In this document: positions 1 to 8,885 of the stretch, piece by piece
Numbering within the stretch: position 1 is the first letter of the stretch
Layout: every line of letters begins with the position of its first letter
Assembly (NCBI GenBank): GCA_964036045.1
Contig: OZ038392.1
Coordinates: 17,753,612-17,817,611 of the forward strand
DNA: 64,000 bases
Direction of reading: 5' to 3'
From: Eutreptiella sp. 'Long Island Sound 2002'
Taxonomy: Eukaryota; Euglenozoa; Euglenophyceae; Eutreptiales; Eutreptiaceae
Notes under the pieces: generated by a model
Seen by the model: the letters and a program-made list of their open reading frames with translations, nothing else
Database searches by the model: none
What the model was told of the DNA's origin: nothing
Translations under genes and position numbers: made by a program

Positions 1-718
1 AAGGAGAAGTGGGCGCCGAAGAGTGGACAAGTTTTTTTTGGCTGTGTCTGCTTCATGGTGCACTTGCGAAGTCGTGCGTTCGTAGTCTTCGTGTGCGCGT
101 CGTGGAATTGGTTTCAGCTTCGTGCATGCATGCTTGCTGGCTAGCTTGTACGTGCGGTCGTGGTGTATGATGGTGAGATCTGATTTGATGATGCGTGCAT
201 GTCAAAATGAGTTGCGTGTTGGTGCTCAGTTTTCCTTCAGCGCCATCGTCATTTGATTCATATGTACACACTGACATACGCTCTTGCTTTCGTTTTTGCA
301 CCTGATTCGTTCTCAGGCATCCTTTGAGAGATCGTAGCTTCGGGTGTCCGACCTTGTCTCTTCGTTTCTTTGCTAGTTTGCTGGTTCGTGCTTTTTCTCT
401 TCGTTTTGTGTATTGTCTCACAGGCAACGGCGAGAGCTGGAGTCCTGAAGTAAGTTAACGATGGGTTTTGAAGAAGTCCTCGCTGTATATACCAAGGAAT
501 GTTTTTTTCAGTGACTTGAGGACATTTACGGGAACAATTTTGAGGCTCCACTTTGTTGCTCTGCCTTTGTTTGTCTTTTTTCTTTCAGCATGGACAGGGT
601 TTTGCAGAAGGTTCACTGCCTTTTGTGTGGCGTTGTTGTGCTTTTGGCAAGCCTGTTATTTAGTGCTCATTGGCCGCGCACGCCATGGAACCAGTTTTTA
701 CTGTAAAATGGGTTGGAG
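1..718. other. no supported gene
   Basis: Mixed-composition DNA. Short open frames exist on both strands, but none has a convincing start, domain or composition. The stretch ends at the left terminus of the foldback element. I see no RNA gene or repeat here. Confidence 0.5.
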
Positions 719-1220
719 CACCTAGGATTTTATGGGGTTCAATTATCCTGAAACTCATTGAGACACAATTTGAGTGTCTCAACGTGTGTCTCAACTTAAC
801 CACAACTTGAGTTTTGACAATTCGTGGTTCACCTTGACTATAAGTATTGAAAAAGAAATGGGGTGATGTGCAGTTACCCTGCCATAGACTGTCAAAATCA
901 ATTTCGAGCTCAAATTCCAATGTTTTGTCCCGCGGCGACGCTACCAGTGCGGGCGGTTGGTTGCTGTCCCGAATTCACGTGAAATGAAACACAAACCATG
1001 CTGATTGGGCCAAGATGACACGCGAAAAATTGGAATTTGAGTTTTGAATTGATTTTGACAGTCTATGGCAGCGTTACTGCGCATCAACCCAGTTTCTTAT
1101 AGTCAAGGTGCTCCTGAAATTGTCAAATTGAGGTTGTGGTTAAGTTGAGACACACATTGAGACCCTCAACTTGTGTGTCAATGAGTTAGGGGATAATTGG
1201 ACACCATAAAATCCTAGGTG
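719..1220. mobile_element. foldback MITE-like element with about 200-bp inverted arms
   Basis: The left arm (719 to about 925) starts CACCTAGGATTTTATGG. The right arm (about 1020-1220) is its inverted copy and ends CCATAAAATCCTAGGTG. Matching blocks run inward in the same order on both arms: the AATTATCC block, the GAGACACA blocks, the AACCACAAC block, the TAGTCAAGGTG block and the GACAGTCTATGGCA block. The arms are clearly diverged by substitutions and small indels. The central 90 bp is unpaired and has no open frame. A 502-bp non-coding element with long terminal inverted repeats is a MITE or foldback element. I could not find a clean target-site duplication, so the superfamily is unknown. 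Confidence 0.8.
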
Positions 1221-1283
1221 GTCCCGTGTGTGCAGTGGTGCATTGCGTGCCTTGGTACAGTCTGTGCTATGGTAGTTGCTGTG

Positions 1284-1304
1284 AGGTAGGTAGGTAGGTA
1301 GGTA
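1284..1304. repeat. (AGGT)n microsatellite
   Basis: Five uninterrupted copies of the tetranucleotide AGGT, just downstream of the foldback element. The rest of 1221-1860 holds no gene I can support. Confidence 0.85.
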
Positions 1305-1865
1305 TCTTCGGGAGCTCGGGATGCCTCCTTTGACATTGCAGGAAGAAGGTCTTACCAAGGGGACGTCCTGTCCCTCCCACTGCCCTATGTCAGGTGCCTC
1401 TTGAGCCGCTCCCGCATGTGCTTGGGAAGGCATTGTCGCGGCCACCCGGTCCATGTGTCCCAGGTGGGAGGGTGTCCCCACATGTGTCCATGGGTAGGGC
1501 CACATGCCCCCTCCTTTGGGCGGCAGCTCTGGGGGGCTGCCCAGCCGTGTGGAGTATCTCTCACCACAAGGGGTATTGCTCCCGCTTGTCTACGGTACGA
1601 CCGCCTCACCCTTGTGGCTTGAGTTGCGGGGCCACTCTGCTTGGCAGGTGACCCCCTCCTGGACTGTGTACCGGCTCGCCTGTCACCGGTTGCTTCCATG
1701 GCTCCGGGTGACGTTTGCCATGGTCCCCGATGCAGCCTGGCCGGGCTCGGACCAGTGGCTTTGGAGTACCGCTCCTGCCACTGGCCCGGTGGGTCGGCTG
1801 GGTCGCCCCAGTGCGTCCGACCCATGAGGTATTGGTTCTTTCCTGTCCCTCGGCCGCCCCACGTG

Positions 1866-2060
1866 TGTGCAGTGTCCTGTGCCGTTGGGCTCCTGTTCAC
1901 CGGTGTGCCCGCGCGGTTTGCTGTGGTGTGTCTGCGGTGTCCTGGGCCAGCTGGCTCCTGTTCACCGGTGTGCTCGCTCGGTGTGTTGTGTTGCATGTGC
2001 GGTGTCCTGGGCCCCTGGGCTCCTGTTCACCGGTGTACGTGCTGTGTGCGTTGCGCGTGT
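1866..2060. repeat. 65-bp tandem repeat, three copies
   Basis: The block CTCCTGTTCACCGGTGT starts at 1890, 1955 and 2020, so the period is 65 bp. Each copy is followed by a C/G/T-rich stretch and preceded by a TGTCCTG block. Since 65 is not a multiple of three, the copies read in different frames, which argues against a protein repeat. Long open frames here in both directions follow from base composition. Confidence 0.85.
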
Positions 2061-2097
2061 GCCATGGGTGGTTGTGTCCCTCTTCCTCCCCCCCTAA

Positions 2098-2213
2098 TTT
2101 TCGTTTTTTTTTTTTACTTGTTTTTTGTTTTTTTTTTTTTTTTTTTTTCTTTTTACCTGTTTTTTTTTTTTTGGGAAAAAAGAAAAAGGAAAAAAAAAAA
2201 CAGGAAAACAGAG
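2098..2213. repeat. poly-T / poly-A low-complexity foldback
   Basis: Long T runs are followed by A runs. CCTG plus T-run near 2156 is mirrored by A-run plus CAGG near 2205, so the RNA or single strand could form a long A-T hairpin with a GGG loop. It separates the 65-bp repeats from the G-rich block downstream. Confidence 0.85.
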
Positions 2214-2354
2214 GCGCGCGTACACTGCAGGCACAGGCATGGGCAGCTGGTGCGGCGGTGCTATAGCGTTGTGTCCTATGGCGTGTGTCGTCGGTGCTGT
2301 GGCGGCGGTCGCGCCCCAGGGGTGCGGCTCGCGTGTCCTGATGTACATGGGTAT

Positions 2355-2730
2355 GGGTCAGGGTGGGTTTGGTTAGGTGTCTCTTTGCTTCTGGTGCTGG
2401 CTGGTTAGGCGGCTGTGTGGGCTGTGGCTATGGGCTGTGTCTACGCATTTCCCTCAGCGGGCCTGGTTTGGAGTCAAGGGTTGACGGTTTCGGGATGTGG
2501 CTCGGGTTTGATTTGTGTTGGGGCTTCGGCTCGGTTAGGCTTGGGTCAGGGTGGGTTTGGTGAGGTGTCTCTTTGCTTCTGGAGCTGGCTGGTTAGGCGG
2601 CTGTGTGGGCTGTGGGTGTGGGCTGTGGTTACGTTGTTCCCTCGGCGGGTTTGGTTAGGAGTCAAGGGTTAGCGGTTTCGGGGTGCGCTCGGGTTTGATT
2701 TGTGCTTGAGTTCTGGCTCGGTTAGGCGGT
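2355..2730. repeat. 188-bp tandem duplication in G-rich DNA
   Basis: The block starting GGGTCAGGGTGGGTTTGG at 2355 recurs at 2543. It is followed in both copies by the same order of sub-blocks (a GTGTCTCTTTGCTTCTGG block, a GGTTAGGCGGCTGTGTGGGC block, a GGTTTCGGG block and GCTCGG). The copies differ by scattered substitutions. The plus strand is rich in G runs. No protein is supported. Confidence 0.8.
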
Positions 2731-2827
2731 TGCGCGGGGCCGGGCGTGTGGGTAGCGGCGTCCACGGGGTCGTGCGCCCGAGGCGAGTGCGGGGTGGTGC
2801 GTGCGGGCCGGCCGTTGGCCGGTGGCC

Positions 2828-3250
2828 TCACTGGGAGTCCCACACGGAGGGGTCGATGGGTGTGCCGGGGGCGTACGCAGCGTGCAGGTTGGGCAGCAGC
2901 GGGCGCACGTGCAGGGCGTCGGCGTGCCCGATGGGGACCTCACTGAGGACCAAGGGGTCGGCGGTAAGCAGTATGCGATGCCCGGGAGGGGTGGTGGCGA
3001 GGAGCGGGAGGATGTCCGCGGCCCGCGACGTGGGGGCGAACACGGCGTGGGTCGGGTGCGGCCCCGGGAGCGGTGCTGGGGGGAGCGGGACCACAGGACG
3101 GCGGTCTACTGTGAGGTGCCAAGTGGCGCGATGGTGGAGGAGCCGGACTAGGGCGATGCTGTGGCGCTGTGTGTGGGGCTGGGTGCTGGGCGGCGTGGGG
3201 ACGTGCGGCGGGAGGGGGGGGGGGCGGGGCGGTGGCGTGGGAGGGGGCAC
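2828..3250 (-). CDS. unknown protein, C-terminal part of a GC-rich minus-strand locus
   Basis: A 140-residue open frame. It starts with a proline-rich stretch and then looks like ordinary globular protein: HAVFAPTSRAADILPLLA, a GHRILLTADPLVL strand-like stretch, and an end at PSVWDSQ. The composition is more protein-like than the other two frames, which are almost pure Pro/Arg/Thr. A stop lies just upstream in frame (3266-3268), so the true start or exon border is unclear. It probably belongs with the open frames at 3453-4277 and 4338-4727. No family is recognised. DNA this GC-rich keeps all frames open by chance, so confidence is modest. Confidence 0.35.
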   Translation of the reverse strand: MPPPTPPPRPPPLPPHVPTPPSTQPHTQRHSIALVRLLHHRATWHLTVDRRPVVPLPPAPLPGPHPTHAVFAPTSRAADILPLLATTPPGHRILLTADPLVLSEVPIGHADALHVRPLLPNLHAAYAPGTPIDPSVWDSQ

Positions 3251-3452
3251 GGCGGAGGAGTGACGTCAGTGACGTGTGTGTCGTGCTGGGGGTGGAGAGG
3301 AGCCCACGGTATCGGGCCCGGGTTCCGCCCCTTTGGGCGTAGTGGTGCTCGTTGTCGTGTGCGTTGGCTTCCTTCGGCGTCCGGTTCGTTTGGTGACTTC
3401 TGGGCGGGGCCTGGCGTGGCGCCCCGTGGTGGTGGTGTGCTGGGTAACGGGG

Positions 3453-4277
3453 TTAGATGGCGGCGCCGCTGGCCGGGGGGTCAGGCGCGTCGTGTTGTGT
3501 GGCGCGCAGGGCTCCTGGGGTGTTGTGGGTGTCGCCGGTGTCGGTGCGCTGACGCTTGTGGATTGGTGAGGGGGTGTGTGCGTGCGGGGCTGGGCTTTGG
3601 GTGATGTCCCACAGGCGGATGCCGTCTCGCCGCGCTTCCTGGAGGGTCTCCCGCAGGCGCCTGAGGACGTACGGGTGGTCCTGGGGCGCGGGGAGGTTGC
3701 GGGGGTGGACTCCCAGGGGGTGGAGCGCATCGGCCAGCATGGCTTCCCATGCGGCCTGCGGCATCCACCCCCCCGCCGGCCGGAGGCGGCAGTTCTCCAC
3801 CGACCCCTTGCGGGGCCGATGGACCAGGCCCTCGAGGGAGGGCTCTCCCCGGGCCCACTTCCGCAGCTCCCAGAGCTGCGTGTGGGTCCAGCGCTGCCAC
3901 CACTGTTCCTGGGCGGGCCTGCGGTCTTGGGCGGAGGAGTGGGCGTGGGTGGGTGTGACGGGGTCGTGGGGACCGGCGGCGGTGGCGGGTCTGGGGGATT
4001 CCTCGTAGTCCTGTTCCGTGGGGGTGCGTGGAAAGTGGGGGTGCACGCGGATGTGGACCCGCGGGTGTGCGCGTACGGTCTCCGCCTCGGGGTTGGGCGG
4101 GGATTCGCGGCGGCGGCGGTAGTGGGGCATGCGTTGCATGTGGGCTGTCATCGGGGGCCGGTAGGGGGGCGGGGGCGCTGCTGGTGGGCCCTGGAGCGGT
4201 CCGTGGGCCTGGGGTGCGGGCTTTCGGAGGTGGTGGGACGAGGCGCGTCGCGCTTCGGCCGCGGCGCGCTCCGCCAT
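3453..4277 (-). CDS. unknown protein, central part of a GC-rich minus-strand locus
   Basis: A 274-residue open frame from an ATG. The frame stays open upstream to a TGA at 4338-4340. The N-terminal third is Ala/Arg/Pro-rich. The middle is well-mixed sequence with several tryptophans (EQWWQRWTHTQLWELRKWAR), then a helical stretch with AAWEAMLADALHPLG and YVLRRLRETLQEARRDG. This looks like a folded domain, unlike the other frames. No signal peptide, membrane segment or known catalytic motif is visible. It could be a host gene, a degraded transposon gag, or part of a spliced gene continuing at 2828-3250. Confidence 0.4.
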   Translation of the reverse strand: MAERAAAEARRASSHHLRKPAPQAHGPLQGPPAAPPPPYRPPMTAHMQRMPHYRRRRESPPNPEAETVRAHPRVHIRVHPHFPRTPTEQDYEESPRPATAAGPHDPVTPTHAHSSAQDRRPAQEQWWQRWTHTQLWELRKWARGEPSLEGLVHRPRKGSVENCRLRPAGGWMPQAAWEAMLADALHPLGVHPRNLPAPQDHPYVLRRLRETLQEARRDGIRLWDITQSPAPHAHTPSPIHKRQRTDTGDTHNTPGALRATQHDAPDPPASGAAI

Positions 4278-4337
4278 GAAGGTGGTGGCGGTGGCGTCGG
4301 TGACGGTGGGGGGGCGCCGCGCTGGGCGCTGCTGCCT

Positions 4338-4727
4338 TCAGGCCTGGGACGGCTGGGGCCGGATGTCGTAGAGGACATCCTCGGGGGGCCGGGCTCGAGC
4401 TGCCGTCGTGGCGCCGGGTTTGGGCTTGGGTTTGGGCTTGGCTGCGGGTCGCCGTTTGGCGGCGGCCTTGGGCTTCGGCTGGGTCGTGGGCGTAGGCTTC
4501 GCCGGGGCGTGGGCTTTGGCGGCGGCGGGGCTGCTCGCGGTGGGGGCGGGTTTGGAGGCCCGTTTGGGAGGTGTCCCCCGCGGCCTGGGGGGTGGAGTGC
4601 TGGATGAGGACGTGGTGGTGGTGGTGGATGAGGTGGTCGTGGTGGTGGAGGTTGTGGAGTCGGAGGCGGAGGAGAGGGCCGCGGGAGACGGCGGAGGGTC
4701 CCGGGCCTCGGGGGCGGGCGTATGATG
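4338..4727 (-). CDS. low-complexity N-terminal region of the same minus-strand locus
   Basis: In the same frame as 3453-4277 but ending in TGA at 4338-4340. It encodes a Ser/Thr homopolymer-like linker, then a Lys/Ala/Pro-rich basic region with KPKPKPKP, then PPEDVLYDIRPQPSQA before the stop. In other frames the same DNA reads as poly-Pro or poly-His. A possible first exon starts at the ATG at 4975 (Ser/Thr-rich, MTTENSHSNPASSDASS). An acceptor-like TTACAG lies near 4737, but I could not find a donor that restores this frame. The in-frame TGA means an intron, a pseudogene or a wrong frame choice. Confidence 0.3.
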   Translation of the reverse strand, partial: HHTPAPEARDPPPSPAALSSASDSTTSTTTTTSSTTTTTSSSSTPPPRPRGTPPKRASKPAPTASSPAAAKAHAPAKPTPTTQPKPKAAAKRRPAAKPKPKPKPGATTAARARPPEDVLYDIRPQPSQA

Positions 4728-4975
4728 CTGGGTCCTGTAAGTAGCGAGAACGAGGGTGCAGGTTCGGGCATCGGGCGTGTGCGCGCGTTTTCCCTGGTGA
4801 TCCGTGCGTGCTGGTGCTGGCGTGGCGGCGTTTTCTCGGCTGTGCGGGCACGTGGGTTACCCGGGGGGTGGCCATATCTGCTCCAGGACGCGGGGGTGTG
4901 TTTGCTGGAGGTAGTCGACGGTCCGGAAGAAGCATCGCTGGATGCCGGGTTGCTGTGACTATTTTCTGTGGTCAT

Positions 4976-5395
4976 TTTGAAACATGGTTGTGGGTTAGCG
5001 CTTGTGGTCACCACTGTGACTCTTGGATTGTGTGTACCCTTGATGTGGCATATATATTCATGTATTTCAGTGGGCTGCCACTGGAGCCTGGGGGCTGACC
5101 ACCCCATTGAGCATGGGTGCATACATGTTCTTTTTTTTGATATGCATGATTGGTTATGCTTGTAGGTGCGGGAGGTGCGGGCTCTCCGCCACCTTCTGAT
5201 TTGTGTTTTGGAGATCTCACTTTTATTTATTGATACGCATGCACACCTATGGTGGCATGTCAGCCACTTTTCGGTGGTTGTGGACCCCTCAAGTGTCTTG
5301 GGAGGGGGATGTAAGGTGTACATGCGCCCATAACCCACAGAAGCAGGTTGCGAGGTATAATGCCGCAGAATATAGGTCGCGCCTGAGTGCGTAAA
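4976..5395. other. no supported gene
   Basis: AT-richer DNA between the GC-rich locus and the pol relic. No coherent open frame, RNA gene or repeat is visible. Confidence 0.4.
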
Positions 5396-5508
5396 TGATA
5401 CATCAGCCGCAACAACTTCGACGCCCTGATTGGTGCCCGGTCTGAAGCGCTGGCTAAGGAGGCGTTCAGCCGTATGGACGTCCACCTGGACCTCAACATG
5501 ACGATGAT
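5396..5508 (+). pseudogene. relic of a gypsy pol gene (RNase H/integrase junction)
   Basis: Translates as YISRNNFDALIG followed by SEALAKEAF and MDV.LDL.M. The same motif order occurs in the three A-family pol copies (for example at 21200-21305), where it lies between RNase H and the integrase zinc finger. Amino acids are largely conserved while many third positions differ, so this derives from a related but separate lineage, not from the A copies in this window. Only about 110 bp is recognisable. The 190 bp that follow show nothing. Confidence 0.75.
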
Positions 5509-5697
5509 ACGCCCCCTGGATGGACTCCAACAATCGAATGGGAGATTCACGAATTTGTGTGTTTTTTGGAAACACAGTTTATGTTTACATGTTTGTAGAT
5601 ATGACATGAACCCGTGTGGAATATCTTGAACGTTTGTCTCGACGAGGTCTGTGCTTGGACTTCTTGGTGTTCGCCGTGCCAGGGATAGCAAGAGGCC

Positions 5698-6180
5698 TTA
5701 CACCCTCCCATGTAGACATATTGCGGTGGCCTTGGCGATGGAACCGAGATCAAACCAGATTGATCCCTGTAGGTACTTTACCCAGCCGGGTCTAATACAA
5801 TCTGCTTCCACCGTCTCACACCACACGCGTAACTCCAGTAGCTGTGATGGGTAAGTTTCCAAAAACTGTAGATCGTCAGCGGCAAGGGCACCCGTAGTAT
5901 ACTCTGTATAAAGATCACGAAGCGTACTCCTTACAATGTACCGCATATTATCTATCAGTACGTCATCATCTATCAGTGGATCCTGTCTATGCCATAGATA
6001 TGTGACATTGAGATTCGTTTGATGCATATCCACGTATCCGATAAATATACTGGCTACATTCCCCTCTGATGCTCCCCGATGCCTCTGTATGCCATCCATT
6101 CGCCATCTGTCCGCCATCTGGTGTGTGTGGGCAATGTGGGACCCGGCGCACCGTTCATCCTCAATGCGAACATACCGCAT
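5698..6180 (-). CDS. small helix-strand-family protein (member 1)
   Basis: A 160-residue open frame from an ATG; the frame is open a little further upstream (PSPGPKEM precedes it). Layout: an N-terminal part with MRYVRIEDERCAGSH, then a helix (DNMRYIVRSTLRDLYTEY), a strand (LLELRVWCET), a helix after a turn (RPGWVKYLQGSIWF) and a last strand (IAKATAICL). The same order occurs in the neighbouring genes, so I treat it as one member of a local multigene family. No catalytic motif or membrane segment is visible. It overlaps the end of the next frame upstream (6161-6553), so the two may be one gene split by an intron or frameshift. Confidence 0.55.
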   Translation of the reverse strand: MRYVRIEDERCAGSHIAHTHQMADRWRMDGIQRHRGASEGNVASIFIGYVDMHQTNLNVTYLWHRQDPLIDDDVLIDNMRYIVRSTLRDLYTEYTTGALAADDLQFLETYPSQLLELRVWCETVEADCIRPGWVKYLQGSIWFDLGSIAKATAICLHGRV

Positions 6181-6553
6181 TTCCTTGGGTCCAGGGCTGG
6201 GATAGGACTTTTGTTGGAGGGTAGTCAGTAATCAGTATGCTTACGAATGCGTCGGTTGACACGTCATTGATGTAGAGGTTTCCCATCAGTGGTTGTGGTC
6301 TGCAGAATTTAGCACGCACCGCCTCGAGTAGGTAGGATAGGTCAGGTCCCCTAGGTTGCCCAAGGACATTCGGATTTTGAATGGTGAGTTGAAGTTTGAA
6401 TGGCTCTTCATCCTCGTTTTCAGCTGCTGTTCGCTGTGCTTCTATTTCGTTTAAATAGTGGGTTATCACCTGCTCGTAGTTTTCCTGTTTCTGGTCCTGG
6501 GGGACCAGTGCGGGGTCGTCCTCTTCAGGTAAAAAAAACCTATAAGAAGCTTC
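6161..6553 (-). CDS. helix-strand-family segment (member 2), no own start codon
   Basis: Open from just after the TGA at 6554-6556 to a TGA at 6161-6163, in the same frame as the F-box gene upstream. There is no ATG until late in the frame, so it is probably a downstream exon or a read-on of that gene. It has an acidic start (PEEDDPALVPQDQ), a helix (ENYEQVITHYLNEIEAQR), a strand (FKLQLTIQN), PRGPDLSYLLEAV as second helix, and a final strand DAFVSILITD. This is the family order. PRGPDL resembles YRGDML in the gene at 9555-10247 and GRGDIL in the gene at 12356-12910. Confidence 0.5.
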   Translation of the reverse strand, partial: EASYRFFLPEEDDPALVPQDQKQENYEQVITHYLNEIEAQRTAAENEDEEPFKLQLTIQNPNVLGQPRGPDLSYLLEAVRAKFCRPQPLMGNLYINDVSTDAFVSILITDYPPTKVLSQPWTQGNAVCSH

Positions 6554-7492
6554 TCACCCCACCAACAGCAGCTTCGAACCCATTTCAAACCGAACAACCA
6601 TGTGTCTATATCTATGTGTCCATCCATGCAAAAATTGCAACAAATCAGTTAGTAGTTTTTCTGTGTTCAACCAAAATGTGTCACAGTTGTTTGAACACAA
6701 TGTTGGCCTCCAAACACACATCCAAGGTGTACACACAGGTGTTTGTGGTATGCGTTTAGCAATAATCTGCCCTGTTCCGCGCAATTTGGCGCGATTGTCG
6801 GTATTCAGGTACGGAAGAATGTCGTGCAGCCAGATATCGGCGGGCAACGGCATACCTTCTCGTTCGTTGTCGGTGGTTGTCGTTGTTGTTGTGGTTGTCG
6901 ATGGTTGCTGTTGTTTTGCCCGTCGAAATGGAACCGTCAGAGTTCGTTTCTTTTGGGGAAGCAGCTCACCAGGCATCCAGTCTATGGGGGTTATGGCATG
7001 TTGTTGTATGTACAATTCCAGGACCGCTCGATTTCGTGAATCCTTTGTGGTGATATTACACATCACTGCATCGGCATCGTCGTATCTAGACAGCAGTGCA
7101 TGGACTTCAATGGTGGCTAAGAAGTCAGTGAGATGGCCCAAAATGGTTAGTGTGGTACCTCCAATTTCTATTCCTGGAAAACCCAGGCATTCAAAGCGGA
7201 TTTGCCAATTTTCGTCGCTTATCTGCCGCTCTCTTTTAAATCCGAGCAAATAAAGAGGCTTTTGCCGCCCTGAGGGGAATCTGCGCAATTCAAAAAAGGT
7301 CAAAGAAAAGGTGCTCCCAGGTGCCACAGATTGATAGTGGTGACACAGGTGTTCGATGAAATTGCAGAGCAATGCCGCCATACCATTGTTGTAAACGTTG
7401 ACTGCCTGTTGACCGCCACTTTTAGTAGATTCGTGCATCTTCCCTTTATTTATGCAGTGCTCAAATTTCCAAACTGACAGCGTTGACTCCAC
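6554..7492 (-). CDS. F-box-like protein with N-terminal helix-strand-family domain
   Basis: 312 residues from an ATG. Residues about 30-160 carry the local family order: a helix (GMAALLCNFIEHLCHHYQ), a strand (FSLTFFEL), a second strand pair around WQIRFECLG, a helix (TLTILGHLTDFLATI) and a strand (AVMCNITT). A Gln and Thr-run linker follows. Residues about 213-245 read LPADIWLHDILPYL then RAKLRGTGQ, which fits the LP..(I/L)...I..YL core of an F-box. F-box proteins recruit substrates to SCF ubiquitin ligases through Skp1. The C-terminal 60 residues are less convincing and may be intronic. The frame meets a TGA at 6554-6556 and then stays open to 6161. Confidence 0.6.
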   Translation of the reverse strand: MESTLSVWKFEHCINKGKMHESTKSGGQQAVNVYNNGMAALLCNFIEHLCHHYQSVAPGSTFSLTFFELRRFPSGRQKPLYLLGFKRERQISDENWQIRFECLGFPGIEIGGTTLTILGHLTDFLATIEVHALLSRYDDADAVMCNITTKDSRNRAVLELYIQQHAITPIDWMPGELLPQKKRTLTVPFRRAKQQQPSTTTTTTTTTDNEREGMPLPADIWLHDILPYLNTDNRAKLRGTGQIIAKRIPQTPVCTPWMCVWRPTLCSNNCDTFWLNTEKLLTDLLQFLHGWTHRYRHMVVRFEMGSKLLLVG

Positions 7493-7724
7493 GGTCTTGC
7501 TTGGAGCTGCAAGTTGGTATGCAACATGTATTTGACACTCAGGGAATGAACATGAATGAGAATGAGAATCCTAGATATACATTAACTACATACATAAAAA
7601 CATAGCAGAAGAATTCGGGCGCATGAATGGCTTACAGATCAGCACGTGCACACGAAAATCCACCTGCTGTACTTTGCGGTACATGATTTCCATAGCGGTT
7701 TGTGTTCCATGTCAATGTCGCCAT
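7493..7724. other. intergenic gap
   Basis: Separates two minus-strand genes. It contains a short direct repeat of GAATGA/GAATGAGAAT units near 7550. No promoter is called with confidence. Confidence 0.4.
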
Positions 7725-8534
7725 CTATGTATGGTTCGTGCTTCCTTCCACCATTCGTATCATGAGAGTGTAGTCGTTCCATTTGAAGTCCCATCCAATG
7801 GAACTGGTAGGCATCGCTTGGTCTAAAAACGACACCAGTTTCTGGTATGCATCCCTGTCAAAGCCCGGCCAGCGAATCTTGAGTTCCGCCCGTTGTGCCG
7901 ATATATAGCTGTTATCTGGCCATTCGCCCATCCCTTTGTGGTAACATGGGTTGTATTGGCGGCTGTCTTGGTAGATGATAATCCATCATATCAATCAGCT
8001 CATAATCCCAGTACGGGTTAGCTTTATGTAGTACGTCTGTACTCACAAATCGCCCCTTTGGTGGGTACCATGCCCAGTTGAATTCGCTTGGCAGTGTCGC
8101 CGCATTACCGGGAAAAAAGCCCTCGATGACAGGTATATCATTCCTTCTGATCCATTGCATTTCACGGAGAATGTCGTCATCAAACAGTGACCTAAAATGA
8201 TCACTCAGAGCGACGATAAGGCGTATAAGTGCAACCCTTGATCGCCTTTCGTGTTTCAACTGATTCTCTGGCGGATACTTGTCTGCTGCGTGATACGTGG
8301 CATGTCGACTTTTTTTATAGGAGCTGTTTGAAAAAATTCCCCACCATACAATCCATCAAAGACGGCCAGGTATATGGGCGCCCATGGGCAAATTGTTGCC
8401 ATTTTCGGAATCAAGATATTCATTGGAAATGGATATCTACGGGATATTGGAAAGCCATTCTGCAATTTAAAGCGGTAACGGTAACGGAAGGGAAGGGGGA
8501 GGGGGGAGGGCCTGGTTTTCATCCCGTAGACCAT
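7725..8534 (-). CDS. frame-disrupted helix-strand-family gene (member 4)
   Basis: Three overlapping open frames on one strand look like one gene. 8256-8534 gives an N-terminal part ending in APIKK at an A7 run. After a one-base shift, the frame that runs through KYPPENQL to 7912 carries a helix (RVALIRLIVALSDHFRSLF) and a Trp/Tyr/Pro-rich stretch. A second shift inside 7912-7931 leads into 7725-7931, with the family strand-helix-strand order (AELKIRWPGF, DRDAYQKLVSFLDQ, YTLMIRMVEG). The shifts could be short introns, sequencing slips at the A run, or inactivating mutations. None of the three frames makes a complete family protein alone. Confidence 0.45.
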
Positions 8535-8552
8535 AATACCATTGATTGTTGA

Positions 8553-8771
8553 ACGTACACTGCCCGCACGAAGAGGAGAAAGAGGAAGAGAGATGACACG
8601 GAATCACGGATATTTTTATTGCATCGGGCATCCGGTTACTCGACTTTCGGGTGGTGGTTCCCTAGTGGGGGTGGCGGTCAACAGTCACGTGATGAGACGA
8701 GATGTGGAAACTCAGGTAGCCCTGGACCCAAGGAAATGCGGTATGTTCGCATTGAGGATAAGCGGCGATAA
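8553..8771 (+). pseudogene. fragment sharing a 42-bp block with the 5698-6180 gene, opposite strand
   Basis: An open plus-strand frame without ATG. It carries a basic KRRKRKRDD stretch and ends PGPKEMRYVRIEDKRR then TAA. The DNA at 8718-8759 is identical, base for base, to the minus strand of 6157-6198, which gives PGPKEMRYVRIED in the family gene. Here the frame stops five codons later. This is either a broken inverted copy of that gene's 5' part or a conserved module in an unrecognised spliced gene. Confidence 0.45.
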
Positions 8772-8885
8772 ACAGCGGTATATTGCAAGTGAACATGCGC
8801 ACAGGGTCTCGACCACACGACAGCACACTGGCTAAGATTTTGATCACGCCGAGCAGCTATCAACAAAAATAAAAACGAAAGACAA

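Noticed and set aside
1385-1996. 203-residue minus-strand protein over the 65-bp repeats
   Set aside because: It depends on a tandem repeat whose period is not a multiple of three, and its composition is Thr/Arg/Gly/Pro filler.
2700-4730. Plus-strand and third-frame proteins in the GC-rich block
   Set aside because: These are Gly/Val/Arg- or Pro/His-rich frames kept open by base composition alone.
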